Source: Begonia masoniana (taxonomy: Eukaryota > Streptophyta > Magnoliopsida > Cucurbitales > Begoniaceae). From it: a DNA stretch of 64,000 nt. Location: positions 20,733,228 to 20,797,227 of the forward strand of contig CM039502.1 in assembly GCA_022432975.1 (NCBI GenBank), written 5' to 3'. A program made the translations under genes and the position numbers. The notes beneath the pieces were generated by a model. It was given only the letters and a program-made list of their open reading frames with translations. It was not told where the DNA came from and did not search any database. Every line of letters starts with the position of its first letter. The stretch's first letter is position 1. Shown here in pieces: positions 44,379 through 55,580 of the stretch.

Positions 44379-45260
44379 TCAAGTGATTTTCTTAGGTACC
44401 CAAATCTTTTGGGTCCTAGTGTTAGGTCTGGTCCCTTTAGGAACCCATTGCAGTTTACCACCAGATTTAACATTGTTTACTTTTAAAGGATATACAAAAG
44501 ATTTATGTCCCACTTCATTACATGCATGGCAAGTGGACGATCTAACAAAGAAATTTTTATAGACTTTCTTCTTATTAAATTTTTCATATCCGATTCCAGC
44601 CTTGTCAAATGTAACTCTCTGACTGCCTAACAACATGTTTAGATTTTTGCTACCATTAGTGAACTTAAGCACAATGTCATTTAAATTCTTATTACTAATC
44701 TTAATATCACTAATTTCATTTTCATGCAAGTTGACTTCTTTAGCATACTTTTCAACTAAACTTGCGTTTTCCTTTTTCAACAGATTGTATTTAGTCTTTA
44801 GCATGCCAAATTGCTTTACTAAATCATTAAATGCATCAATTAGATCACCATCCTCATCAACTTCACTATCGCTAGAAGAATGACTAACCTCATCCTCCTT
44901 GGCCATGAAGCACAGATTGACGACTTTCTCATCTTCTGAAGAGGTGTCGCTCTCCCTGTCATCCTAAGTAGCCTTCACAGCTCTCTTCTTAAACTTCTTG
45001 GGACCTTTCTTAGCTTGTGGACAGTCGGCCTTCATGTGTCCCGGCTTTTCACACTCAAAACATGTGATTTCCTTTTCTCTTTGGGATTTCTCACCATTTG
45101 AAAATTTTCTTCATTGCATCTTTTTGCGTTGAAGAAACTTGCTGAATCTTCTGGTAATGAGGGCAATGTCATCCTCATCTTTTTCTACCTCAAATTCCTC
45201 TTGCTTACTTGAGGAGGCTTTAAGAGCTATGTCTTTCCTCTTGGAGATCTCCTTGTCTTT
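44379..45260 (-). pseudogene. Sirevirus gag C-terminus with two zinc knuckles
   Basis: The first knuckle is CFECEKPGHMKADC near 45040. An acidic, Ser-rich stretch and a Lys/Leu heptad-like coiled coil follow (LKTKYNLLKKENASLVEKY). The second knuckle CHACNEVGHKSFVYP has its last Cys changed to Tyr. Multiple knuckles and a coiled coil are typical of Sirevirus gag. Confidence 0.85.
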
Positions 45261-45266
45261 ATGATC

Positions 45267-45930
45267 TTACTTTTCATTGGCTTTCATGGTTATCTCATGT
45301 GTCATGAGAGAACCAATGAGCTCTTCAAGTTTGAGGATTTTCAGATCTCGAGCTTCTTGTATAGCTGTTACTTTCGGTTGCCAGGCTCTTGGTAGGCACC
45401 GAAGGATCTTTCTCACAAGTTCCTCACTTGAATAAATCTTACCAAGAACTTTTAAGCCATTAGTAATGTTAGTAAATCTCGTAAACATTGAACTAATGGA
45501 TTCTTCTTTTTTCATAGAAAAAAGTTCATACTCATGGACTAACATGCTCATTTTATTTTCTTTTACTTGGTAGTCCCCTCGTAAACTTTCAATAAGTGCC
45601 ATATTTCCTGTGCACTATCACAACCTTGTACCCTATTGAATTAATCTCTATTTAAGGCACAATAAAGGTGTTTATAGCCTTAACGTTTAAGCTCAAATTT
45701 CTCTTATCAGACTCAGTAAATTCGTGAGATGCCTTAGGGACACTAATCTCATTCTCAGTTTTCATAGCCCTAAATGGTCCATTTTCTATGATATTCCATA
45801 AATCATAATCCATAGCTTGAACAAAAATTTTCATTCTTGCCTTCCAGTAGACATAATCATTGCCATTGAAAAATGGTGGCCTAGAAATGAACTGACCCTC
45901 TATGTGTGTGGAGTTTGTGTCGAATGCCAT
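45267..45930 (-). pseudogene. Sirevirus gag N-terminus (UBN2)
   Basis: Starts at ATG 45930 (MAFDTNSTHIEGQFISRPPF) with FFNGNDYVYWKARMKIF, then a frameshift around 45605-45650, then MSMLVHEYELFSMKKEESIS, KILRCLPRAWQPKVTAIQEA and LEELIGSLMTHEI. It encodes the capsid part of gag. The ATG lies about 50 bp past the primer site. Confidence 0.9.
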
Positions 45931-45964
45931 TGTAAGAGTACCACAATATAGACAATATTAAACC

Positions 45965-45979
45965 CGCTCTGATACCAAT
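45965..45979 (-). promoter_or_regulatory. Sirevirus primer-binding site
   Basis: Minus strand ATTGGTATCAGAGCGG directly follows the 5' LTR end TACA; it complements the 3' end of initiator-Met tRNA, which primes reverse transcription. Confidence 0.9.
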
Positions 45980-47048
45980 TGTAGGATCGTGATTGTCTAA
46001 GGGGGGGGGTGAATTAGATTTTTCTCTCTTCAATTTAGTTTACTTACTGAAATAGCAATTACCTAATATATTGTTTACTGATTAAAAAATAAACACAGAG
46101 AGAGAGAGAGAAAGATGACACCGTGATTTTTACGTGGTTCGGCTAACCTTGCCTACGTCCACGCTTCAAGGATTCCCCCTTGAAGATTCACTACTTCTCT
46201 TCCACGAGAAAACTTGATTGGACTTCACGGGCGCCAATCAACTGCCTTTACACTTCGATTGAACTTCATGGACGTCAATCGCTGCCTTTACACTTTTCTC
46301 AAGTTGAATATATCGAGCACTAAGATCACTCTCTCTCAAGATAAAACTCAAGTTCTAGGTTAAAGAGATGTAAGAAAAAATTATTGCGTGAGCTCGTAGG
46401 AGTTCGTGAATGATTGATCAAAAATTGGTAAAAAGTTCTTCTCCCGAGCTTTATTCTTCTTTTTATACTCTTGACTGTAATTCGCGTAGGAGAGCATCCG
46501 TACGTAGAAAAATAGCCGTTGAGATCTGAAGTCACTATCGCTCGCGGTATTTAATTCGGCGCAATTAAGGCTCTGGACATTCTCCCTTTGGACGACTGAG
46601 TTTGGACGAATGCTTGTCGGATTACAGCTTCGCATGAATTAATTGATCTGTCTTTGAACACGTGCTCGTACAGTTTGGACGCTTGATATTCAGTTAAGTG
46701 CTTTGGACGACTGCGTCTGTCTTGGAAGTTTGGACGAATGCGTCTGCCTTGTAAGTTTGGACGACTGCGTCTGCCTTGTAAGTTTGGACGACTGCATCTG
46801 CCTTGTAAGTTTGGACGACTGCATTTGTCTTTTAACTTTGGACTACTGCTACTGTCTTTAATGTGGACGACTGATTTCAGACTAATAACACTTTGCCAAA
46901 AACGTCAGAACCATAATACCTTTTTCAAAAGGCATTTTCAAATAAAATGCATTACCACAATAATTCAATTTATATTCAGTTTATATATTTCTTATTAATC
47001 ACAATCATCAAAAACATATTTAGACTTTAAACACAATTTAAGTCAACA
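45980..47048 (-). repeat. 5' LTR of the Sirevirus
   Basis: Matches the 3' LTR with scattered substitutions and indels. It carries five to six copies of the 27-bp unit (46705-46850) and lacks about 25 bp present near 37575 in the other LTR. Confidence 0.93.
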
Positions 47049-47053
47049 CTTTT

Positions 47054-48793
47054 GACAGGGGAGATGTTGGAGAATCTAGTGATCAAGCAACTGTTGATGT
47101 TGACCATGGAGAAACAAAGACTTCTCTTGTACCAGTTGCAGAACCAGAGTTAAGAAAGTCAACAAGAGATCATCAACCATCGAAAAGATACTCTGTGAAC
47201 GAGTATGTGATGACGATGAACCTGAGTGTTATGAGGAAGTTATGGAGTGTCAATAAAAAAAGAACTAGTTAGATGCGATGCAAGATGAGATGACGTCATT
47301 GCATGAGAATCATACTTATGAGTTGGTTTAGCTTCCAAATGAAAGAAAGGCACTAAAGAACAAATAGGTATACAAACTCAAAGAAGAAAATTTGCAACCA
47401 AAGTATAAGGCACGACTGATCGTGAAAAGCTTTGGTCAGAAGAAGGGGGTTGACTTTGAGGAATTTTTTTCACCTGTCGTGAAAATGTCATCCATATGAG
47501 TGATATTTGGATTAGCTTCAAGTCTCAATTTGGAGATCGAACAACTCGATGTAAAGACAGTCTTCTTGCATGGTGAATTAGAAGAAGAAATTTACATGGA
47601 TCAGTCAGAACTGTTCGTTATCAAGGGAAAAGAACATCTGGTATGTAAATTAAAGAAGAGACTGTATGGATTAAAGCAAGCCCCGAGATAATGGTACAAG
47701 AAGTTCGATTTCTTTATGGAAAATCAATGATACAAGAAAACTTTCTCGGACCATTGTGTGTTCGTGAAGAAGTTCACATATGGTTCATTTATCATCTTCC
47801 TACTTTATGTTGACGATATGCTGATTGTGGGCCCAGAAAGAGAAAAAATTGTTAAATTAAAGAATGAGCTTAACAAGTCTTTTGCTATGAAAGACTTAGA
47901 ACCAACGAAACAGATGTTTGGGATGAGTATCACTCATGATAGGAAGAATGAAAAATTATGGCTGTTAGAGGAGAAATATATAAAGAAAATTCTCAGTCGA
48001 TTCTATATGGATAAGGCGAAACCGGTCATTACTCCACTTACTAAACATTTCAAACTTACTTCTGAACAAAGTTCTTCCACTGTAGAAGGAAAAACAGAAA
48101 TGCAGAAAATTTCATATGCCTCAGCAGTTGGCAGCTTGATGTATGTCATGGTTTGTACGAGACGTGATATTTCACATTCTGTTGAAGTAGCCAGCCAATT
48201 TCTAACAAATCCAGGTAGAGAGCATTGGAATGCAGTGAAGTGGATTCTTAAGTATATATTAAAGGTACTTCTGAATTCAGTTTGTGTTTTGGAAGTGAGA
48301 AGCCTTCATTGGTAGGCTATACTGATGCAGACATGACTAGAAACATTGACTCCAGAAGGTCAACATCAGGGTATTTTGTTACATTTGGAGGGAGAGCAGT
48401 TTCAAGGCAATCTAAGCGGCAAAAGTCAGTTGTATTGTCTACAACAGAAGCTGAGTTTATTGCGGCTACAGAAGCCTGTAAAGAAATTTATTAGATTCAA
48501 AAATTTCTGACAGAATTGGGTCATAAATAAGATAAGTATATCTTGTATTGCAACAGTCAAAGTGCTATTCATTTGAGCAAGAACTCGAGCTTTCATTCGA
48601 AGTCGAAACACATAGATATCAGGTATCATTGGATATGAGAAGTACTGAACACCAAGCCAGTATATCTTGAGAAGATTCACTCGGATGATAATGGCTCGGA
48701 CATGATGACAAAGCTCTTGCAGAAGAATAAGTACGAATTCTTTAGAGACTCAGCAGGACTGGAGATACCTCATCGTAAGTGGGGAGAGGGAGA
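47054..48793 (+). pseudogene. Host copia reverse transcriptase and RNase H
   Basis: Resumes after the Sirevirus. RT motifs: LEIEQLDVKTVFLHGELEEE, LYGLKQAPR, LLYVDDMLIVG (YVDD intact) and MSITHDRKNEKLWL. RNase H follows after a frameshift near 48285: GYTDADMTRNIDSRRSTSGY, STTEAEFIAATEA, KHIDIRYHWI. The N-terminal RT part (47200-47480) is shredded by stops. A purine-rich tract GGGGAGAGGGAGA precedes the 3' LTR. Confidence 0.87.
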
Positions 48794-49666
48794 TTTGTGG
48801 GGTTCCTCTATTATAATGAGGGACCCTTATCATTTAATATAGAAGAAAGAAAGAAATAAAAACTTTCTTCTTTCTTTAGCGTGTGTGTGTGAATGGAGAC
48901 TTTAAAGTCTTCATTTGCTACAAAGAGCAGATGCCCACCTTCCTTTAAGGAAGGTGACTCCTTGAAGCCTCTATAAATAGAGGCTTCAAACAAACCTTCA
49001 AGCATCCAAAAAAGTATCTGCATTTGAAGATTTCTGCATTCGATACTTGCAGAAAAAAGAAGAGACGAAGGTCTTCTTTGAGAAGAGGGAGAGAAATAGT
49101 GAAGATTATTTTGGAGGGAGAGAAAAAAAGAGTGCGGAGAAAAATAGGTGGTGTACTTTTGTACACATTGAGAGTTCTAAGAGTAGTGATTTTTCTTAGT
49201 GAATATTTTCTAGAATATTCGATAGCTAGAAAAATATTGTAAATCTAATTTTTTATAGTGAGATCTTTCTGGAGTCGATCCTCGTAATTTTTTCCGATTT
49301 GGGTTTCCACGTAAAATCATCGATGTTAATTTTAGTCATTATTTCTCTTTCTTCTTGGCTGTTATAATCTTACGGTGTGGGAAAATATTCATAGTATTTT
49401 TTGGATCGCATATGCTATCGTTTCTCATACCGCTTATCGAGTTATGTAATTGTATTGTGTAAGTGAGTTATGTCTAGTAGACTGAATTTTAAGTGGGACC
49501 GTTTGTGACCCCTTTAGCCTTTCCTAGGAACTTACTTAAAAAATGTAATTATGTCTAAGGAGATTGTCCAGTACAGTATTTCTTGGGAGTTATCCTGATC
49601 AGTACTCTCTACGTTTTACAGCGACGATATTATTATTGTTTCCACCAATTTCGTTATTTCCCAACA
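48794..49666 (+). repeat. 3' LTR of the host copia
   Basis: Matches the two halves of the 5' LTR. CTATAAATAGAGG near 48970 is the TATA box. Followed by the CTCCA duplication. Confidence 0.9.
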
Positions 49667-49857
49667 CTCCATTCTTTTGATGGGATCGATAAAAATTGTC
49701 GAAAGGATTTAGAATTTTGTTAAAATGACGAAAAATGCTCGATGAACCTATAATATATTCGCTGAAGAATCTATGAATAAATTCTTAACCTTAACAGTGC
49801 CAAATTCATTTGGCATAATCAATCATTAAAACAACATAAACTGCTTAGTGAACATAT

Positions 49858-50075
49858 TGTTGAAAATCGAACGCTAAATCGGAAAAAGAAAATATGTAGA
49901 AACATAGACATCGAGATTTACGTGGAAAACTCTTTAAAAAAAATCACGGGTATAGGAGAAATTCACTATAATCGAACGAGTTTTGTGACTCAAACATCAG
50001 TACATAAAAAAACAACAAAAACTTAACATTGAAGACCCGATCCAATTATAATTTGAGTCACACTGAACTCCAACA
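49858..50075 (-). mobile_element. Decayed solo copia LTR, family of 14790-17776
   Basis: Reverse complement begins TGTTGGAGTTCAGTGTGAC and contains TTGATGTTTGAGTCACAAAACT, TGATTTTTTTTAAAG and TTCCACGTAAATCT, aligning with the 268-bp LTR of the nested gag-only copia. Flanks CATAT and CCTAT are only partly alike. Confidence 0.75.
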
Positions 50076-51009
50076 CCTATAATATTGACAAAGAAATAGT
50101 ATGTATAAAGAAAATGAAAAACTATTATTTAAGTTTCTTATGACTGTGTTGGATTTTGCATATAATTTGTTCAAATGAAGGAGAGTATTAGACTAAAATA
50201 CTATCCAAATTTCTCAACCCGCTACCAAATGCAGTCCTTTTTTGACACTCATCTATTTTTCTTATCTGCATTTTTTACCGCAAGCTACTCTATTCAACAA
50301 GAATACGTAGAAAATTATCAAAGAACATACAGATTGTAATACCCGGTCCTGTTAAACCGTTTCTCTATTCTTTTTTTTAAAACTAATGACAATATTAAAT
50401 GTAGGGTTAGTGGATGACTAGACAAGGGTATAAGGGTAATTAGAAATCTAAAGGTGGATAACGTATTTAAGGAAACTATTATTGAAGTAGCCGCCACTGT
50501 TTTATTCCATTTCCTCCCCATTCTCAGCTCCTCAGCCTAGCAGAGCACGATAGGAGACCCCCTTCGACTTTCTCCAGCGACTTCTTCCAAACTTGGTGAG
50601 TTTTGCCTCTATTTCTAGCTACATTGTATCTATTGATGGTGGGAGAGATGATATTGAGGTTTTGGAGAATACAATAAGTGAGGGTTAGTTCGGTTTAAGT
50701 CGAAATCGAGAATGCTCAATGACCAGAGTTTCCCTTAGATTTATAGTGGTTTAGAATGAAGATTAGAGGAAATTTAATATATGCTCTGTCTACGGTTTTA
50801 GGTTGAGCAATACCCGAAGTGGTTAGCTACCCAGACAATTCGAGGAGATCCAGGTAAGTAATGTTTGTTTGTGCCTTCGGGCCTACATCACAAAACGCTA
50901 GGTTTGTATTTACTTGGATGTGTTTTGTATGTCATGCATCATGTTTTCAAAATGTATACGAAAATGAATTTGAATACATATTGGTATGGAGAGGATTGAA
51001 TGTGATGAA

Positions 51010-51240
51010 ACAGCATGGTGAAACAGATTTACTGTTAAGGGAATTAATCCGCCCCTTAATGAGACAGTGGATATATATACTTTGGAAGAGCTGATCCAAC
51101 TTCCAATTTCACAGGGGGATCTGAACATGTGAATCAGATTTACTATTAAGGGAATTAATCCGCCCCTTAATGAGTCAGTGGATATATATACTTTGGGAGA
51201 GTTGATCCAACTCCCAATTTCACAGGGGGATCTGTATCAG
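51010..51240. repeat. Two-copy 115-bp tandem repeat in solo LTR copy 3
   Basis: Each unit includes GGGAATTAATCCGCCCCTTA and TTTCACAGGGGGATCTG with few differences. It lies within the proposed intron 2. Confidence 0.85.
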
Positions 51241-51881
51241 AAACAATGAATGAACAACTGAGATGAGAAAGTAGAAACTACATGTTTAGGAGTTTATGAT
51301 TCAGTAATTCATATCGTTTCTGCATTACTTACTTAGCATTAGGCTAATAGATGAGTTTTGTGATGTAGGTGAAGAAGTGACAGCAGGTGTGTTTACTGAG
51401 TTCACTGAGGACTAGTCGGGTTGGAGGAGTGCACCTATTCAATGTTCTGGCAGCTGATGGGGCGGTTTAACTGATGTCTGTCAGTGTGGAGGACTAGTAG
51501 TCAAGGATTCAGTCTGAGTATGTTGAGTTCTCATGACAGTAGGAATTTTAGCATTTTGAATACGTTTTGAAATTTACCGATTTTAGCAGTCTGTTGAGTT
51601 TTAAATGTTGGTTTTTATCGGATTTGATTAATGCTATGGCTTGAGTCGTTCCTGAATGGTCTTTGGGAAGTAAGTAAATTCTTTTCTGTGGGTAGTGTTG
51701 TGTTTCTTTTCTACCGGATGATGTCGAGTGTTTTGTTTGTCGGATGATATAGGTGTTTGTTTGTCGTCTAGTGCCCGGATGAGAGGGATCATCCGGCTGA
51801 CGTCACCGGTAGATGTAGGGTAAAGTCGGTCGGATGAGAGAGATCATCCAGCTGACGTCACCGGTAGATGAAGGATATATT

Positions 51882-52025
51882 TTGTCGCTTAGTGACCGGA
51901 TGACAAATTTTATGTTTTGTCGTTTAGTGACCGGATGACAAATTTTATGTTTTGTCGTTTAGTGACCGGATGACAAATTTTATGTTTTGTCGTTTAGTGA
52001 CCGGATGACAAATCTTGTGCTTTGT
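51882..52025. repeat. 38-bp minisatellite in solo LTR copy 3
   Basis: Four near-identical units containing GACCGGATGACAAATTTTAT. Related words occur in the arrays of the solo LTRs at 55430-55570 and 59140-59450. Confidence 0.9.
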
Positions 52026-52362
52026 TGTTTAGTCACCGGTGGATGTCTTCGAGTAGCCTTTCCCTTTTGTTGACTTTGTTCGGCGGTCGATGAAATTGAC
52101 TTTTGAAATCTTTAAATTATTTTACGAGTTAAACCTTTGCTTCTCAACTGATTGATTCTTAATATTGCCAACGATTATTTTAACATGGCTTTGTTTAGTT
52201 TTACTTTTGTTTAAACGATTTCCGCTGCATGTTTTCATGTTTTGTCAAATTTCAAATTCTGAAATTTTCAACGAAGTTTTAAATTTGGCCCAAGTGTTTC
52301 TTAGTAATATTCGGGGTTCTGAGTAACAAACCGGGTTCAGGGAATCGGGGTGCTACACAGAT

Positions 52363-53671
52363 CAATACAAAAATTTAGTCAGTAGCCTATATATAACTCA
52401 ATATTAGTCATTCACAGCCCTCCCATTAGTTTTCTGGCATTCTTAGAATCAAAAATGTCAAAATTCATTGATAGAGGGACGAACCCCTTCACCAGTCTGT
52501 ATAAATGGACTATTTTATTTGTATAGATATGGTAAATAAAAGGATTTTGCCACTTGATGTAACCTGGAGTTTCAACTTCGAGCAATTCAAAAAGATGATA
52601 CGAAAAAATTCCTCTCTATTATATGTAAAGAGGCAAATTTGTAAATCAACAACGATAAACTCTATAATCACAAGTAAAGTTGAAATCTATGACTTTCCTT
52701 GATATGCCTCATTTATTTTGTGGAATCTAGACGTAATACAATAGTCGTCTTTTTGCTTATCTGGATACCATTTATGCGGGGGGAAAGTCCTCTCCTATTA
52801 TTAGTAAATTCGCCGAGAAAATGTACCTAAATCCAATATCTTGTAATAATCCTACAAGCACAAATTCATAGACTATATCCATGGTTAACGATGTTAGTCA
52901 TTTTTCTTTATTGTTTCTCATGTTCATTAAGGAGAAACTGCAAGATCATGAACAATTTGATTTTCACCACTTTAATTGACAGGGAAAGAGACTTACCTTT
53001 CTCCATGATAATAGAAATTGATTTTTCTCCCTTAACCCATACTTTCTTGAGTGATGGTTTTGATGGAGAACACCACCATAAACATTTAGTTAGGTAGAGA
53101 GAGGACCAGTTTCGTTTTTCATAATATACATAAAGATTAATTGTCATCAAATTAATCACTTTATCAATAAAACAAAATACCTTAACCAATAGGATTTGCA
53201 TACATATGGCCATATCACGTGGTTTCTTCGGTGGATGTTTGAGTATTAAAATTTTGGTTTCTTTAGAGTGATTTCCATTCGCAGAGTTAGTGCCGATTGA
53301 TTGCCCAAGAGAGTCGATCAATCAGCATTACCTCTGTTATAAATCACATTTGCTCATAATGGTAGAGTCGATCGATCGCCTTTAATAGTCGATCAATCGG
53401 CACCGCCTCTGTTATTACATGTTATTTGCGCAAAATTCAAAGAGCCAGAGCCGATTGATCGCTCATAAATAGCCGATCGATCGGCCATGTCTCTATTATC
53501 AATTATTTGCGCATAAGTATTGTTGATCGATCGCTCAAGAGAGCCGATCAATCGGCAATAATTATGTTATCATTATTTAACCAAAATTATAACATGCTAC
53601 AGAGCCGATCAATCAGCCATTTAGAGGCGATTGATCGCCTCTACCTTTCACTCAAACAAAAAAAACCAACA
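52363..53671 (-). repeat. 3' LTR of the copia fragment (end unresolved)
   Basis: Begins on the minus strand at 53671 with TGTTGGTTTTTT after a polypurine tract. The first 400 bp hold about ten copies of (G/A)(C/T)CGAT(C/T)(G/A)ATCGGC-like palindromes (53280-53640). I assign the rest to the LTR only because nothing else is recognisable there; the 137-codon minus frame at 52908-53321 has no domain. Confidence 0.5.
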
Positions 53672-54079
53672 TATCTCCCACTTGACCCATATGTCATAAT
53701 CTGTAATAATTACACTATCATGCATATAAGATAAGCAAATCCATCATCATATTGATCAAACATAATATCATTATCAAGTATACAACTAATATAGATCATA
53801 GCGGTCGTATGTCATTATATCGATACAGTCCCTTCATGTATCATACTATCAATTATATACCAAATATGATCTATAAGCAGTTATATCATAATGATCCACA
53901 TTAGTTTTTTTCATAAAGACTAATCATGTTCATATCATAACTTCATAATTTCATTTCTGAATGTATTCAACTTAATCAAACAAGATTCATAAGTGTATAT
54001 CAGAAACTATCAATGAACAAGCTCGAGAGTGTCAAGTACATAAAGAACACAACATAAACATAAAATTTACATTTGGTAA

Positions 54080-54600
54080 TGCCCATTCATTTGACATGTT
54101 CTGTAAATGTCTTAGGTGGCAATCCTTTTGTTAACGGATCCGCAATCATAAGGTTGGTGCTTATATGTTATATTGACACTCTGTGTTTCTGAACTTTTTC
54201 TTTAACGGTCAAGTATTTCAACTCGATGTGTTTAGCACTTTTGGAATACTTGTCATTTTTAGAAAAGAAGACTGCTGCGGAATTATCACAATAAATTTTC
54301 AGCGGCTTGGCGATACTGTCAACAATTCCAAGTCCTAAAATAAAGTTTCGCAGCCATAAATCCTTAATTGTGGTCTCAAAGCATGCCACAAACTCAGCCT
54401 CTATAGTGGACGTAGCAGTGACAGACTGCATCACACTCTTCCATGAGATTGCACCATCGGCTAAAAGGAACAAATAGCCAAAAGTTGATTTTCTTGTATC
54501 CACACATCCAGTATAATCAGAATCTGAATATCCAATTACTTCAACATAATCAGAACGCTTATAGGTGAGCATTCATTCTCTCGTTCCTTGTAAATACTTT
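54080..54600 (-). pseudogene. Copia RNase H (fragment)
   Basis: Open for 134 codons: GYSDSDYTGCVDTRKSTFGY, ATSTIEAEFVACFETTIKDL, IYCDNSAAVFFSKNDKYSKS and KHIELKYLTVKEKVQ. These are the copia RNase H motifs with the catalytic D, E and D present (SDSD, EAEF, CDNS). Beyond the frame comes the end text ADPLTKGLPPKTF and a stop near 54060. Confidence 0.85.
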
Positions 54601-55429
54601 AGTACTTTCTTTGTAGCTTTCTAATGCTCTATGTCTGGATTACTTTGATACCGTCCCAGCATTCCGACATCAAAATTAATGTCGAGTATGGTACAAGTCT
54701 GTGCATACATCAAGCTTTCCACAATAGATGCATAAGGAATATCTTTCATTTGTGTGCGTTCCAATTCATTCTTTGGACATTGATTGAGATTAAATTTATT
54801 TTCTTTCTAAATTGGAACAATACTTGTAGAATATTTTTTCATTTTAAATCTCTATAGAACTTTATTTGTAACGACCCGGGGAGGATCGCCACGAAATTCT
54901 TGACTTTACATAAAACTTTAACTCATATTTGAACTCTTTTCTCCTTCTCCTTTTTTTTTCTTTATAACAGTATACCTAACAGGTTTAAAGACTTCAACTT
55001 AATGGTTGGAGAGTTAGTCCCTCGTACATGCTTCCAATCGACGTAGAAGTTGCATGGGTCTGCATGCATCAATAGATAGACATTGCATCTTCCGGATGGC
55101 ACGTGCACCTCTCATGACTCATTTAAACACCCAACGGCAGATGCGAATACTCGCATCGACCGACGATCACGTGCATCTCGTGTGACCAATTTAAAACATC
55201 CACCGATAGACATGTGAGATTCACGTGTTCATCTATGACATCTTCCGACAGCTTACAAGCTCTATATCATCCGATCACTAAATGACAAGTTATTATTTAC
55301 ATCACCCGGCGAGGGAATATACTTCATCTTCCGGTGAAATAAGGAAACATCATCCGATGGACATGTGCTCCCAACGTGCATAATTAAAACATAACCTGGT
55401 CACTAAACGACAAGGAAACCCTCACATCG

Positions 55430-55580
55430 TTCGATGGCTAAACACTCTATATCTGCCGATCGCTAGACGACAAAATAGCACTTTCATCATCCGATGGCTA
55501 ACACTCTACATCTGCCGATCGCTAGACGACAAAATAGCACTTTCATCATCCGATGGCTAACACTCTACATCTGCCGATGG
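55430..55580. repeat. About 60-bp tandem repeat in solo LTR copy 4
   Basis: Repeats of CATCCGATGGCTAACACTCT and GCCGATCGCTAGACGACAAA, two full and one partial unit. It corresponds in reverse to the array of copy 5. Confidence 0.8.

Larger units (their letters stand above)
37065..47048 (-). mobile_element. SIRE1-like Sirevirus (Ty1/copia with env-like ORF)
   Basis: 9984 bp, target duplication CTTTT (37060-37064, 47049-47053). Minus-strand LTRs of about 1.07 kb (5', 45980-47048) and 1.03 kb (3', 37065-38097), primer site ATTGGTATCAGAGCGG (45979 downward) and polypurine tract AAAAAGTGGGAGA next to the 3' LTR. It encodes gag with two zinc knuckles, protease, integrase, RT, RNase H, then a roughly 2.4-kb region with a third, env-like ORF. 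A third ORF after RNase H defines the Sirevirus genus within copia. The domains are long and mostly open, with few stops, so it is a fairly recent insertion. A Cassandra LTR splits the third ORF. Confidence 0.93.
31181..49666 (+). mobile_element. Ty1/copia retrotransposon hosting two large nested insertions
   Basis: LTRs 31181-34876 (inflated by a 2.8-kb solo LTR) and 48794-49666 (about 870 bp), both ending TTTCCCAACA. The flanking duplication is CTCCA (31176-31180, 49667-49671). The primer site TGGTATCAGAG follows the 5' LTR at 34879. It encodes gag, protease, integrase, RT and RNase H in copia order, split inside the integrase-RT linker by the Sirevirus at 37065. Many stops and frameshifts. 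Its own length without inserts is about 5.7 kb. Motifs resemble the Tork/Tnt1 lineage; this is a judgement by eye. Confidence 0.88.
50335..52357 (+). mobile_element. Large solo LTR with cryptic introns, copy 3
   Basis: 2023 bp, target duplication CAGAT (50330-50334, 52358-52362), starts TGTAATACCCGG and ends GGGGTGCTACA. Sense signals: donor TTG|GTGAGT (50596), acceptor TTTTAG (50801), 52-bp mini-exon 50802-50853, donor CCAG|GTAAGT, GGGCCTACATCA, acceptor GATGTAG|GTGA (51368). Internal repeats: a 2x about 115-bp duplication at 51010-51240 and a 4x 38-bp array (GTCGTTTAGTGACCGGATGA) at 51882-52025, plus TGACGTCA palindromes at 51798 and 51853. Confidence 0.85.
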
